A DNA stretch of 64,000 bases, taken from the NCBI GenBank assembly GCA_018873245.2, contig JAEMBT020000154.1:35180-99179 (forward strand), written 5' to 3'. Below are positions 49,557 through 60,265 of this stretch, piece after piece. Numbering within the stretch: the first letter of the stretch is position 1; every line of letters starts with the position of its first letter. Source of the DNA: Archegozetes longisetosus. Lineage: Eukaryota > Arthropoda > Arachnida > Sarcoptiformes > Trhypochthoniidae. Below the pieces are notes generated by a model that saw only the letters and a list, made by a program, of their open reading frames with translations, did no database searches and was not told where the DNA came from. Position numbers and translations under genes: made by a program.

Positions 49557-50148
49557 CTCCTCTGGTTTGGAAATTTTATTTTTTTTGAATATTTTTCTGC
49601 TTCTTTTAAAGAAACTTTATTTTCTTTCATTTTTTGTAATAGAACCTTAAATTCTTCATTATGCTCTTTTATGTTTATTTTCTCTATAATATCAGTTAAA
49701 ATAAGAGTATAGTCATTACCATACTTTATGCAGTAAAAAATTGTTGGTTAAATTAAAATCATTTTTGTTAAAATAATTTATTTTTACAGTATCATTTTTG
49801 TAGATACAAAAGCTTTCAAGAGTTATTATAGCATCAATCTTTTGTTTTTAAGACATTTTAAACCATTAAACATTTGTGCAATTATATCTTTAAAATCAAA
49901 AATTTCAAATAATTTTTTAGTTAAAACAAATTCAGGTTTATTATAAATTATAAATGTTATAGTTATCCATTCCCTTGGAATTTGAAATATATTATTATCT
50001 CTATCGATTTTTTAATAATTTGAATTGGTTTAAGTAAATTTTTATGGTTTACTTTTTTTTATTAGAAAAGCTAACATTTTCAATTTATCTACTATTACTT
50101 CTTCTCTGTTGTGTTTACAGCAAATAGTTTGTTGTATTGTAAAGCCAT
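49553..50148 (-). pseudogene. Unrecognised ~200-codon frame, broken (B)
   Basis: On the minus strand, blocks in changing frames: EEVIVDKLKMLAFLIKKK; IFQIPREWITITFIIYN; a long C-terminal block containing YGNDYTLILTDIIEKINI; ending PNQRS and a stop at 49553-49555. That stop overlaps the stop of the terpene synthase (49554-49556), so the two converge tail to tail. The frame breaks are largely shared with B'. The start is uncertain: sequence before EEVIV stays open toward the B/loop edge, so the N-terminus may be truncated. No family recognised; mostly charged and Ile/Asn-rich like the 222-residue neighbour. Confidence 0.45.
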
Positions 50149-50332
50149 TTTGTATTTAATTGAATCTTTATTTTCATAAATTCAAGCGACTTTCGACCTA
50201 TTTTTTGGATAATTTGCTTCCCTGTTTCTAAGCAACATTTTTTTATTTAATTTAGTTATTAACCTTTAGATAACCAATATTTCCAAGTAATTTTTAATTA
50301 ATTTTTTTAGAGTGTACTAACACTCAAACAGG

Positions 50333-50340
50333 TATATATA
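50333..50340 (+). promoter_or_regulatory. TATA box of the loop peptide gene
   Basis: TATATATA 73 bases before the Met codon at 50406, followed by a leader homologous to that of the A copies. At the aligned position the A copies read ggttaattt, so only this copy has a recognisable TATA box. Confidence 0.5.
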
Positions 50341-50405
50341 GTGGGTCAACGCTAACAAACTGATAATACAAACAACTCCAGTCAAAGTTTTGCCGACTTT
50401 CAACA

Positions 50406-50654
50406 ATGAAGCTGTTAGTCTCATTCGTTTGTTTTATGCTATTATTAGTCTACGAAAATACTGTTGACGCATTTTGTCTAGAAAGCTGTGATGGACATCG
50501 AGCGTGCTGTTACAGAAATAATAAAGGGGCAAGAGATATCATTTGCCGCGATCCAAGTAGATCCTGTCAATTTCGGTTTTTGTTTGGAACATGCTATTGC
50601 TGTAATCACAACGAGAAACTTGGACGCGAATTTCACCCTCTAAGTTTAGGGTAA
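50406..50654 (+). CDS. Secreted cysteine-rich peptide, 82 residues (loop paralog)
   Basis: Same length and layout as the A copies: signal peptide to about residue 22, then FCLESCDG and seven further cysteines at the same spacing, plus one extra cysteine next to the third (R34C). My hand alignment of codons gives about 17 synonymous codon differences and 23 replaced residues against the A copy. All eight shared mature cysteines are kept and there are no indels. Replacements are densest in the signal peptide. That pattern suggests constraint on the protein, so this is a real gene rather than a chance frame. A possible polyadenylation signal AATAAA lies at 50839-50844. Function unknown; a secreted effector or host-defence peptide is a guess. 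Confidence 0.85.
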   Translation: MKLLVSFVCFMLLLVYENTVDAFCLESCDGHRACCYRNNKGARDIICRDPSRSCQFRFLFGTCYCCNHNEKLGREFHPLSLG

Positions 50655-51571
50655 GAGGAATAATAATATGTTAATATATCGACTTTATAAGGATATGGTA
50701 TACAATGCTGTAGTATATTTTTGTTAACCTTTTATTCATATAAATGTGATGTGTATGATTTATATAATTCATTGTACTGTACAATACACTTAAGGTGTCT
50801 AATTCGATGCATTATAACATATGTATTTTACTACTATTAATAAAAAAGTCGGTTTTACTTGTTTTTTTTCGTGCTAAAAAATCATTATAACTGCTTAAAT
50901 CACTGAAGAGAAAAATGAAATTTTTTCTTTCTTCTAGCGCCCCATAACTTTCAGTGCAAGATCAAATGTACTTTTTTTTAAATAAGTGACATTTCACTAA
51001 TATCTAAATTAACAATAATCTTTTTAATCTTGCAGATAAAATGACCCACTTGTTTAAATGAAACTTCAGTTACTTGTATAACACTACTCAAAACTTTGTC
51101 AATATTTTATTTACCCGTTCCAGGAATTTTAATTTACAGTATGTAATTATGTAAAAGCTTTTCTGGCGATTTCAAATATAAATTTTATCAACATGAACAT
51201 TTTAAACATATCAAAATGGACATTTTAAGGTTAATGTTATTTATTATTGGCGTAATTTATTTATTGGGAGAAATGAAAAGAACTGACACGTCCTTTTCAT
51301 GCATAGTTATCACACTTTCATGAATTAATCTTTATCATAAGTTTAATTTGTAGTGCTTTCTTAAAGATGTAAAACTCAAGAAAATTTACTAAATAAGTTA
51401 ACATCCGGTATAATAAATTTAATATTATGTTATTTAGAACGATAAACTTACAACTGATAGTAAAAAAACCTGTAACCAAATAAGTAGTATAGAAACAGGG
51501 AAGCAAATTATCCAAAAAATAGGTCGAAAGTCGCTTGAATTTATGAAAATAAAGATTCAATTAAATACAAA

Positions 51572-52167
51572 ATGGCTTTACAATACAACAAACTATTTGC
51601 TGTAAACACAACAGAGAAGAAGTAATAGTAGATAAATTGAAAATGTTAGCTTTTCTAATAAAAAAAAAGTAAACCATAAAAATTTACTTAAACCAATTCA
51701 AATTATTAAAAAATCGATAGAGATAATAATATATTTCAAATTCCAAGGGAATGGATAACTATAACATTTATAATTTATAATAAACCTGAATTTGTTTTAA
51801 CTAAAAAATTATTTGAAATTTTTGATTTTAAAGATATAATTGCACAAATGTTTAATGGTTTAAAATGTCTTAAAAACAAAAGATTGATGCTATAATAACT
51901 CTTGAAAGCTTTTGTATCTACAAAAATGATACTGTAAAAATAAATTATTTTAACAAAAATGATTTTAATTTAACCAACAATTTTTACTGCATAAAGTATG
52001 GTAATGACTATACTCTTATTTTAACTGATATTATAGAGAAAATAAACATAAAAGAGCATAATGAAGAATTTAAGGTTCTATTACAAAAAATGAAAGAAAA
52101 TAAAGTTTCTTTAAAAGAAGCAGAAAAATATTCAAAAAAAATAAAATTTCCAAACCAGAGGAGTTAA
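51572..52167 (+). pseudogene. Unrecognised ~200-codon frame, broken (B')
   Basis: Mirror of 49553-50148 with the same length (596 bases), the same early frame break and the same tail-to-tail overlap with the synthase stop (52164-52166). The C-terminal block from about 51890 to 52167 is open here. Confidence 0.45.
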
Positions 52168-53068
52168 ATAAGTACGTTAAATTTAGATTTTAGTTTATTC
52201 AACTCATTAAAACGTGGTGTTACATATGACCACACAATATTGCCAACTACCAAATATTCAACACCTTCAACATATTTTTTTATAGTCATATTATTACAAT
52301 CTTGTAATATTTTATCTCTTAGATTTATAAATTCATCTTCAACATCTTTCAATAATTTAATGACTTTTGAATAGCTTCATCAAAAGTTAAACCTTTACTA
52401 ACATAAAGTAAAACACTATTAAACAATTCACAAAGTTCTTCTTGTAATTCTTTTTAAAAGGAACAATATTTATTAATATTGTATGCTTTACAGATAACTC
52501 TTCTAGTTTTTGAATATCATCATTAATATAATCAGAAATACTAATATCATACGCATAATCTATCGTAGCAAAAAATGGTAAAGTACCAGTTAAACTCATT
52601 CTAATTTGTATATAATCTTTAAATGAAGTTTTGTCAAAGTTAATTCTTCTTTACATCCAATAAGATATTGTTTAAAATAAAAGTAATTCTTCCTTGAGAT
52701 TTAATATTCATATTTAAAAATGTAAGCTCAATAAAACTATTAAATAGCTTTTCTAATGGAGTTTCAGGTTTCTTTTTTCTAAAACATCTAAAACATCTAT
52801 TAAATCATTTGTATTTTTTAAATACCAATATAATCATCCACAAATAATAAAAACACATCATAGAACATAAATTATTAATTTTTCTAATGTTTTATGTCGA
52901 TAAAAAAGGCAATTAATAATTAAAGTAAAACATCATTAAGTTTATTTATAATCTTACATTTTCAAAATGAGTAAACACTTAGTTATAACATGATTCTTTA
53001 TAAACATTATAATCAGGATGAAATTTATATTTCAGTTTAGTTTCTATTAAAGGTATAACAGTTTCCAT
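52164..53068 (-). pseudogene. Terpene synthase relic (B')
   Basis: Mirror of 48644-49556. It shares the early stops but has its own indels: the A-run before the GAA-TTA of the KKEL block has five A where B has seven, the Phe-Phe run before Ala-Thr-Ile-Asp is in frame here but shifted in B, and a 9-base duplication follows the Asp-rich helix. The open part 52387-52599 carries the diphosphate-sensor Arg; 52164-52352 carries the C-terminal W-S-x4-R-F block. Confidence 0.85.
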
Positions 53069-53683
53069 TTAAAAAATTCTTTAATGCTCAGGAAGCAAAT
53101 TAACAAAAAAGGTGTTCAAATGTATTCTTAGGTTAATTTTTAAAAAATATGGAAGGTTTAAAGAGTTCAAACGAAAGTTAGATTCGGGTTATTGCATTTA
53201 TTTTAACCCTTTCAGTACCGTTGGTTAAGAAAGTGTAAACCCAGTCTTTTTAGGTAGGTAGTTAAATCAATTAAATGTATAATAGATAATTTAAGTAGTA
53301 AAAACTGGGTTTAATAATCTATTTATTCCATTTAATTGTATTTAAAAACCATTCATTTAGGTAAACTAACAAGTTTATTGTTTTTTTAACAAGTACGCCA
53401 TTTTTAAAAATTTATACAGATTGGTGGAAAAGTAGCGATTTTTGGAAAGCTGTTAAATTCAGTTTTAGGGTGTTATAATTTTTAAAAAGAAGTATATTTT
53501 TTGGGAGCATTCAAGTCGAAAATTTTTTTTCGTACAGGGGTTCATTTAAACTGATTGGTGAGGTTAGGGGGTTGCTGCGCGGCTCAATTGATTCACAACA
53601 CCAATTCAATCTAAATGGAATTAAAAATCATCAATTTCATCATGTTTATCAGATGTTAATGATTTTATTATTTTTTATATTAA

Positions 53684-54353
53684 ATGATTGAAGGACTATT
53701 AAACAAGATTAAAAATAATGATAAAGATATTAATCTTATTGCACTAGATAAGTTAAAATATGAAATTGTACCACTAATCAAAGAATATACTAATTCCAAA
53801 GAAATATGGTTAAATATATTTATTGAAGCTAATAAAAAAAGGTACTAATTATGATTTAGATTTTGCATCTAAAGATTGGATTGAAATTGTTAATGGAAAT
53901 ACAAGTTTGCTGAATGATCTAAAAGAATATCAATTAGAGTTCATTTACAATATTATTCATGATATTTATCCAGTAAAAGAATTCTCTGATATATTATCAA
54001 AAGTTAGAAATGATTTTTATTCTTCATTTGAAAATAGATTACTATTTGTTAAAAATGACATTTATTTTTTTAATGAAGAAAAGATATACATACTGTTTAA
54101 AAATGAAAAAGAAGCAAAACAATTCATTAAAGATGAAATAAAAAACTTAAGTAATGAAAGAAAATCAATTTTAAAATTCATTACAAGTGAAAGAAGTATC
54201 AACATACTTATGGAATATATTAAACTAATAAAACAATTTTTAACACCTACTAAGTTTAATGAATTATATGAAAAGTTTAAAAAAATATTTACTAAAGATA
54301 TTATAATGAATAATGAAAATAAAAACATCTTCCAGTTAAAGGTCAAATATTAA
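53684..54353 (+). pseudogene. 222-residue protein gene, frameshifted (B')
   Basis: Mirror of 47334-48002. One extra A in the run at about 53829-53835 breaks the frame after about 48 codons; the rest (from about 53836) is open to the same stop. One amino-acid change (Phe to Leu) precedes it. Either a disabled copy or a base-calling error in a homopolymer. Confidence 0.6.
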
Positions 54354-54420
54354 ACCTAGAAACTCGTGAATCAAAAGAAAGAACATATTTAGATATTAGA
54401 TATTAGATAAATAATATTAA

Positions 54421-55172
54421 GATCTAAGCTAGTGAAGAGCATTGATCTGGATTCTTGAGCTTCAAGCTCGAGCTTCTATAAACGCAGCTCAGAGTTGTTG
54501 AGCTGTAAGCTTGTACTAAGAAGCTCGGGTCCAAGCTGCGAGCTGCGCTGCTGAGCTTATGTTAAAAGTTAAAAACTAGAATAATGAGTAGTAATCTTTT
54601 TAACAAGCATTATCTCAAGTTGTAATGAAGTATTTGTGCAAAAATACATTAATTTTGATCGTAAAGTTTGAAGAATGAATTCAAACTTCGACGTCGGTGT
54701 CATTTATAGATAATTGTGAGTCTTCTGGTTGTATTTCACTTTCTTGTCAAGTCATCTTGATGATAGTTTCAAACAACAATTTTCTCTTATTTTGAATATA
54801 AAGAGATTTAAGCAATGAATTTGAAGCATTAATTTTATGGCCTAAAACATCATTAATTCTCTCTTCAAATAAGCAGTTATTGCATTAAATTTCAGTTTAA
54901 AGTGAAATTTATTTTGAAAAACATGATTCACAATTTAGGAATGCATCTCATCATTCAATTCGATAGATCCAATTTAATACCTAATTTTTTAACTTATGAG
55001 AAACAGTTTTCTAGCAGAGAATCATTACTATTTTATAGTTAATACTGCTTTTGCTTTATTAAATAAATCGGCTTCAAATGAGCTGAGCTTGAGACTCGAT
55101 CTTATAGACTCGAAGACAGTAAAATTGAGCTTCGAGCGCAGCTTAGCTTAGCTGCTCTTCACTAATCTAAGT
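54421..55172. mobile_element. ~750-base MITE with AGCTC-rich ends (B')
   Basis: Mirror of 46513-47268. A few bases are missing in the agctaagct repeats at the right end. Confidence 0.7.
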
Positions 55173-55412
55173 TACCTTTAATTTGACTAAAAGTTCAGTT
55201 TTTAGAACGACGGCCTCATAAATAGTCTGATATAACTTTATATCTAACATAATAACATGAATAACTTACATTTTTGTTGCTCCTTTGGAAATTTATTCAA
55301 AATAATTAAATAGAAATTGAATTTAATTGAAAATCGATTACTTCGAAAACATTTGAACTTTAAGAAAACTAGTTATTATAAAACTTTTGTATATAACCAA
55401 TCAGCGCTTATA

Positions 55413-55614
55413 CTATTGTGTGTTCCGTAACTCCTTGCTATGCTAAAAAGTTTTGATTGTTGGCAGCGTGTGCTTTACGTAAATTAGAGACAATCACTTT
55501 CAAGCTTTTTATTATAAACTTCTATTGACAACTTGAAGACTACTGTTTTCAACCTATATTTAATGTAACACACGCGCTACCAGTGATGCACAACACATAC
55601 GGAACACACTATAG
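55413..55614. mobile_element. Mariner-type MITE, B' copy
   Basis: Mirror of 46063-46269. The block before tacggaacacactatag is a few bases shorter (caacacatacgg). Confidence 0.75.
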
Positions 55615-56672
55615 TTAGTGCTTAGATCAACATTTAAACTTTAAGTAATTTTAAGCCGAATTGTTTTTGCACATCAAATCGCCAAAACTTAAACGATGAT
55701 TAGTTGAACTTTCAACCAATTTTTGTGAATCAACTGAAACAACTCGAGTGACGTATATGAGTAGAACAAACAAATCAAACGTTTTGATGAATACGAAAAT
55801 CGTTGTAAAATATATTTGACAGTATTCGTACTTAATCTTATTATTTGATTATCTCGAGCAAAGTGAAAATCTCAATAGAAATTAAAGTTAAATAATAAGT
55901 TTTTCCTGAAAATGACCTATATTTTCCGTTGAATAAACTTTATCCTGACTAATCTTAAAACATTAAATGTTTCTTAGGGTTCGAACAATAAAAAGCAAAT
56001 AAAAAGTTGAATGAATTTGAATATCTACTTTATATTACCACACATCACTGCTAGCGATCGCTATTCCGCCTCAATTATGATAACACGCATGCAGTTCATT
56101 TTCCATGGCTTTACACCAGACATGGCTTCGCACTGAAACTATCGGCAAATTAGGATTTCTCGAATATATTCTCAATACTTTGAGTCATCATCGCGTACAT
56201 TGTGGTACGAAAACTAATCGATGACCGAAAACTTAATTTAATTCAACCAATTTCTCTCCACCCGTCACACTCTTAACTAAACTAATGCCCGAAACAGGTT
56301 TTGTATTGATAAGAACTATGTCGCTTATCTTATTTTTATCGACTTTTCGGTACTTATGCCGATGAAGAAAGCAGTCTATGGTATCACTACAAAGGGTAAG
56401 AGCACAATGTGACTACACAATAGGTTACTATTGTGCTAACTTTCAACCTCGCGTAAATTCTGGACGCGTTCTGGTTATCAGGAGTCAAGGTTAGTTCTTG
56501 CTTTTGAAGTTTTAATTTACTAATTAATTTCTAGTCATTATCTGCTAAAGCATCATCAGCGGTTCAAATTGCTAGTAGCGAAATTACAGCGCTGCGACAC
56601 ATATATGAGTGAACATTATCGATGATAATGACGCCATTTGTAAAAGTGAAGAAAGTTTTCATATTGTCACCC

Positions 56673-57205
56673 TAATACTATAAGGTTCTAAATGCAAAAA
56701 TCAGTTCTGAATTATTCATGATAGAAACAGAGTGGGACCCAAATGAACAGTGGAATATTCGCACCACACATACATTGCTTGCTAACATACTTCATAAGAT
56801 TATTCTTCAACTCATTGTTGGTGTATAACAACATCGAACTTGAAAGTGGATTTTCTCATTAATATACTTTTTGCATTTAGAACCTTATAGTATTAAGGCT
56901 ACGGGATACGGTCAAAATCCCGACAGCTTAGAATTCAAACATGTCTGAATTATTATTAGCCAAAACTAAAAACCCCCCAAGTCAGTTAGTTATGTGTATA
57001 TTAATAATGTATAATTTTTTAAAAGTGTTTATATCAATTAAAAAAATATTAATTATATTATTACCGTCTGAAACTTTAAATTTGAATAGAGGCTAAACAA
57101 GTAATAATTGATTTGAATGTGGGAATTTTGACTGTCGGGATTTTAACCTGTCGGGATTATGAGCTGTCGGGATTTTGATTGTCGGGATTTCGAACCAGAC
57201 CCAAG
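56673..57205. mobile_element. Two nested MITEs, inverse copies (B')
   Basis: 56673-56895 is the element with 28-base perfect ends; 56896 to about 57205 is the element with CCCGACAG units. The flanking inverted 65-base pair is also present (about 56608-56670 and 57210-57272). Confidence 0.75.
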
Positions 57206-57213
57206 GCGACAGT

Positions 57214-57526
57214 ATGAAAAATTTTTTCACTTTTCCAAATGGCGTCATTATCATCGATAATGTTTACTCTAGCTATACGATCTCTGTTGTCGTTTGGCCA
57301 TTGATTTCATTACTCAATATGAGAGATGAGTCGAAATTTGGTCATTCAAATAATAATAGTTTAAAACAAGATATGATCGCATTAGCAGTTAAGAGTTTGA
57401 TGCCTTCCAGTGTGCAATTCTAATGAAAAGTCTGATGTTGATATCGATGTTATTCTTTATTGATTTTTATGCTTATGTGCTTTTGGTCGGGATGTTTAAA
57501 TCTGCATATGATGTAGCAGTGATATA
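57214..57526 (+). pseudogene. Unassigned membrane-protein fragment (B')
   Basis: Counterpart of 44062-44358, starting MKNFFTFPNGVIIIDNV. A missing base near 57410 (PSS where B reads PSK) breaks the frame; the second hydrophobic segment follows in another frame. Confidence 0.35.
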
Positions 57527-59442
57527 AATGTTTTACAATTTGTTACAAAAGATTGTCTAACTGTTTCGGAGGAACCGATGTAAATATGCATCTAATCAAA
57601 AAAGTTATACAGTCCCTTTAAATAGTTTTGAAATCATCCTGTAGAATATGTATACTATTATTCCTTAAAGACTTCACAAATTTAACTATATATTAAAGTT
57701 TAATAAAGGGCCGAAACTCAACTATTCATGGGTTAAATCAATAGATAATTTCTATTTCATAGCAAAATAGTTCAAAAGGTATGTTTTAATTTGCATAAAT
57801 TTGATTTTAAACAAGCTATTGAATCAATGAAAACGATTGTGTTAATATTAAGTTTTTCTCAACTTATTTTCGATTAATCGCCCTTTTGTTGATAGACTAA
57901 ATCAAAAGTTTGAACTTAAATATGCTTTAAGTTCAAACTTTTAAAAATCTCTGAAGTGATCGAAACCAGATGTAATACATAAATTGTAAGTAAAGGTGGA
58001 ATTTTGAGATAGATTTAGTCAAATTTTGGATGCTTTTGGATAAAGACACAGATTGAAAATTTGTGGAACAATATAAATTAATAAATTGTCAAACTAGTCT
58101 TTATGATCTCTCAAGTACTGTGGCAGAATACTGGAACATTTCACTAAATTAGGATATTCCTAAAATTGTCATTTCTAATAATGAGTAAACTCCTAGAGAG
58201 GTATCATTGTTATGTCATGTCAGTAATAGATAACTGACTAATAATCAAATGATTAATTTAAAATAAATCGAATAAATATCTGAAAAATTTATTAAAACGA
58301 ACTCCACTTTTAAATCAACAAAAGTAACGAGTAAACTAAGTAAGCAAAGCCAAAGCAAATTTCTGCTAAAAGTAATTATAAAAATAGGATGCAATGAAAG
58401 AATCAATAGAGGAGCAAATGACATGATAAAGTACGATTACATCAAAAAGAACAACTATTCTGCCAAGCAAGTCAAAACTCAAATCGTAATTTTTTGTGAG
58501 CAACTCACGAACCGCCGGAAACTCCATATGAAAACAGACTGCCGATGATGCACAACTTTTATATACGGAACACACTATAGCTAGTGTTTAAATCAGTCTA
58601 TCTATTTTATTGTAATTTTGCTAACTACAACTTTATTTACTGTGATTTCATCTACTGACGTATTTTTTCAATGGATCGCTTGTCGAAAGATCGATCGTTC
58701 TGTCGACGAATCGTACCACATCAAGCTTAATGAAGAAGCAATTCATTATTCTCATATTCGATTAAACTAATTATAGTAAATGTAACAATTTAGGGAATAA
58801 ACATGAATCTAAGAATAGGCACTAAAATAGCTGTCAGATTGGCTAAAAGTAAATTATTCCAAATCAATAAGTTTTTAAATCAAGATTATACACTAAAAGT
58901 CATTAAATTTCAAAATGTGTTTCTTTTCAAAAATCATATTACATATTATTACTTACTTCAGGCAAATAAATTACGAGTTCTTCAAATGAAAACTCGCTCA
59001 TTGGAATACCTATAAAGATTCTAGTATTCCTCAGTTTACAATTTTCTCATTTATATAAAGTAAGCATTCAAAATGGAATGTCTTTTATATAAATCTTAGT
59101 ATTACTGTTGGTTTTAGTATTGGATTTGACAATTGCTAGCACTTTAAAATCAAATTGATAACACATTTTTAAACTATGATAAACTTTTAATAATTTATTA
59201 TTAAAGCGTGTTGTTTTCAATTATTGAAAACTTTCTGACTCATAGTATTTTGTCAGATCTTTTCATTAACACGACTCAAAATTCATTATTAAAAAGTTCT
59301 AAACTGGTTATTAAAATGCATTTATTGGTTAATCTCAATATACTTAAAACAAATCTCAACGAGTTGTCGAGCCCTAACGTTTATCGGCTCTTCTGCATCT
59401 TTTTAGGAGTGATAGAAGCATAACTGTATTCTGTTGATGGTT

Positions 59443-59600
59443 CTGTGATCTGCAATTGCTATCAATCAAACAGTCGAAATAGCACTTCGTTTCAAAATAT
59501 AAAACTATTTTTTTATTGTATTGGTCTAAAGACCGAATTTGCATGTATTGAAGCAAAGTGCTACTTCGAGTGTTTGATCAATAGCAATTGCAGATCACAG
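59443..59600. mobile_element. Hairpin MITE in third A copy
   Basis: Direct copy of 21492-21649. Confidence 0.8.
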
Positions 59601-59613
59601 TTTGATCGAAAAC

Positions 59614-60265
59614 TAGAGGGACACATCATAACTACTATACGGGAGGACTTAAGTAATCGAAAAGGAGGACAGAGGAGGACGTTTTTATTTTTTATTCACA
59701 TATTATTTAGTTTAATAAAGTTTGTGTCTAAATGAATATTATTGTTCCATATAATTGTTGGGAGAAGTAACTCCTCTGTTAGCGATCGAAAATGAAGTGT
59801 CACACAAATTGCATTTAAGATGATGATCGTCTTTTCGGGATAACCATAATTTGTATTTATCATTCCTCAACCACTTTTCGTTAAATACACATTGTATTTT
59901 GGTATAGTTAGATATACTTTTGCTCCTCTTCTGAGACATTGTGATTCACAATTAGAAAGAGGGATTGTTTAGATTACAATTTTTATTACTGTCACATGCA
60001 TTTGATAAGTCAAACGTATGATTGCACTATACTTGTGTATTCCCTTAACTGTTCCCTTTATAATATATGCGAAATTATACTATCTTTGACTACGAAAAAA
60101 GGTATATTTGCCTTTTGCATACAAAACAAAAAATAATTATAGTCTCAGGAAATTTTAATGCTTTTTGTAAAGGAGGACATTGTATTGTCCTCCTCTGACC
60201 CCGGAGGACAGAGGAAATTTTTCAAGAGGACTGTCCTCCCTAAAGGAGGACATGTGGTCACCCTA
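59614..60265. mobile_element. Non-autonomous hAT element (third A copy)
   Basis: Same element with TCGAAAAC on both sides (59606-59613 and 60266-60273). Zinc-finger fragment at 59739-59939 on minus. Confidence 0.88.

Larger units (their letters stand above)
43044..50229. repeat. Inverted-repeat arm B (~7.2 kb)
   Basis: Inverse of 51491-58554. The pairing sum drifts from about 101,720 near the loop to about 101,580 outside because the arms differ by indels. The largest is a block at about 45075-45215 that is some 90 bases shorter and rearranged in B' (about 56425-56490). Contents from the left: short hydrophobic frame near 43050-43250; self-complementary stem 43650-43690; fragment 44062-44358; nested MITEs 44330-44976; flavoprotein fragment 45576-45638; mariner-type MITE 46063-46269; AGCTC-rich MITE 46513-47268; then the AT-rich three-gene cassette from 47334. 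Confidence 0.93.
50230..51490. other. Single-copy loop between B and B'
   Basis: About 1.26 kb not shared between the arms. Pairing stops at 50229 and 51491, right after ttgcttccctgtttct. It carries the diverged cysteine-rich peptide gene and, at 51180-51310, a block related to 26620-26770 of arm A but in the opposite relation to the peptide gene. The rest (50850-51180 and 51310-51490) shows nothing recognisable. Confidence 0.85.
51491..58554. repeat. Inverted-repeat arm B' (~7.1 kb)
   Basis: Inverse of B. True differences include a rearranged, shorter block at about 56425-56490, a 9-base tandem duplication (about 52780-52798) inside the synthase relic, scattered substitutions and many homopolymer changes. 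It continues directly into the third A copy. Features mirror those in B: flavoprotein fragment about 56040-56105 (minus), stem 57905-57945, hydrophobic frame 58366-58575 (minus). Confidence 0.93.

Noticed and set aside
47334-54353. Integrated giant virus or endosymbiont segment
   Set aside because: Terpene synthases occur in some giant viruses and bacteria, but no capsid, polymerase or other hallmark gene is present and both flanks are host-type repeats, so the source cannot be decided.
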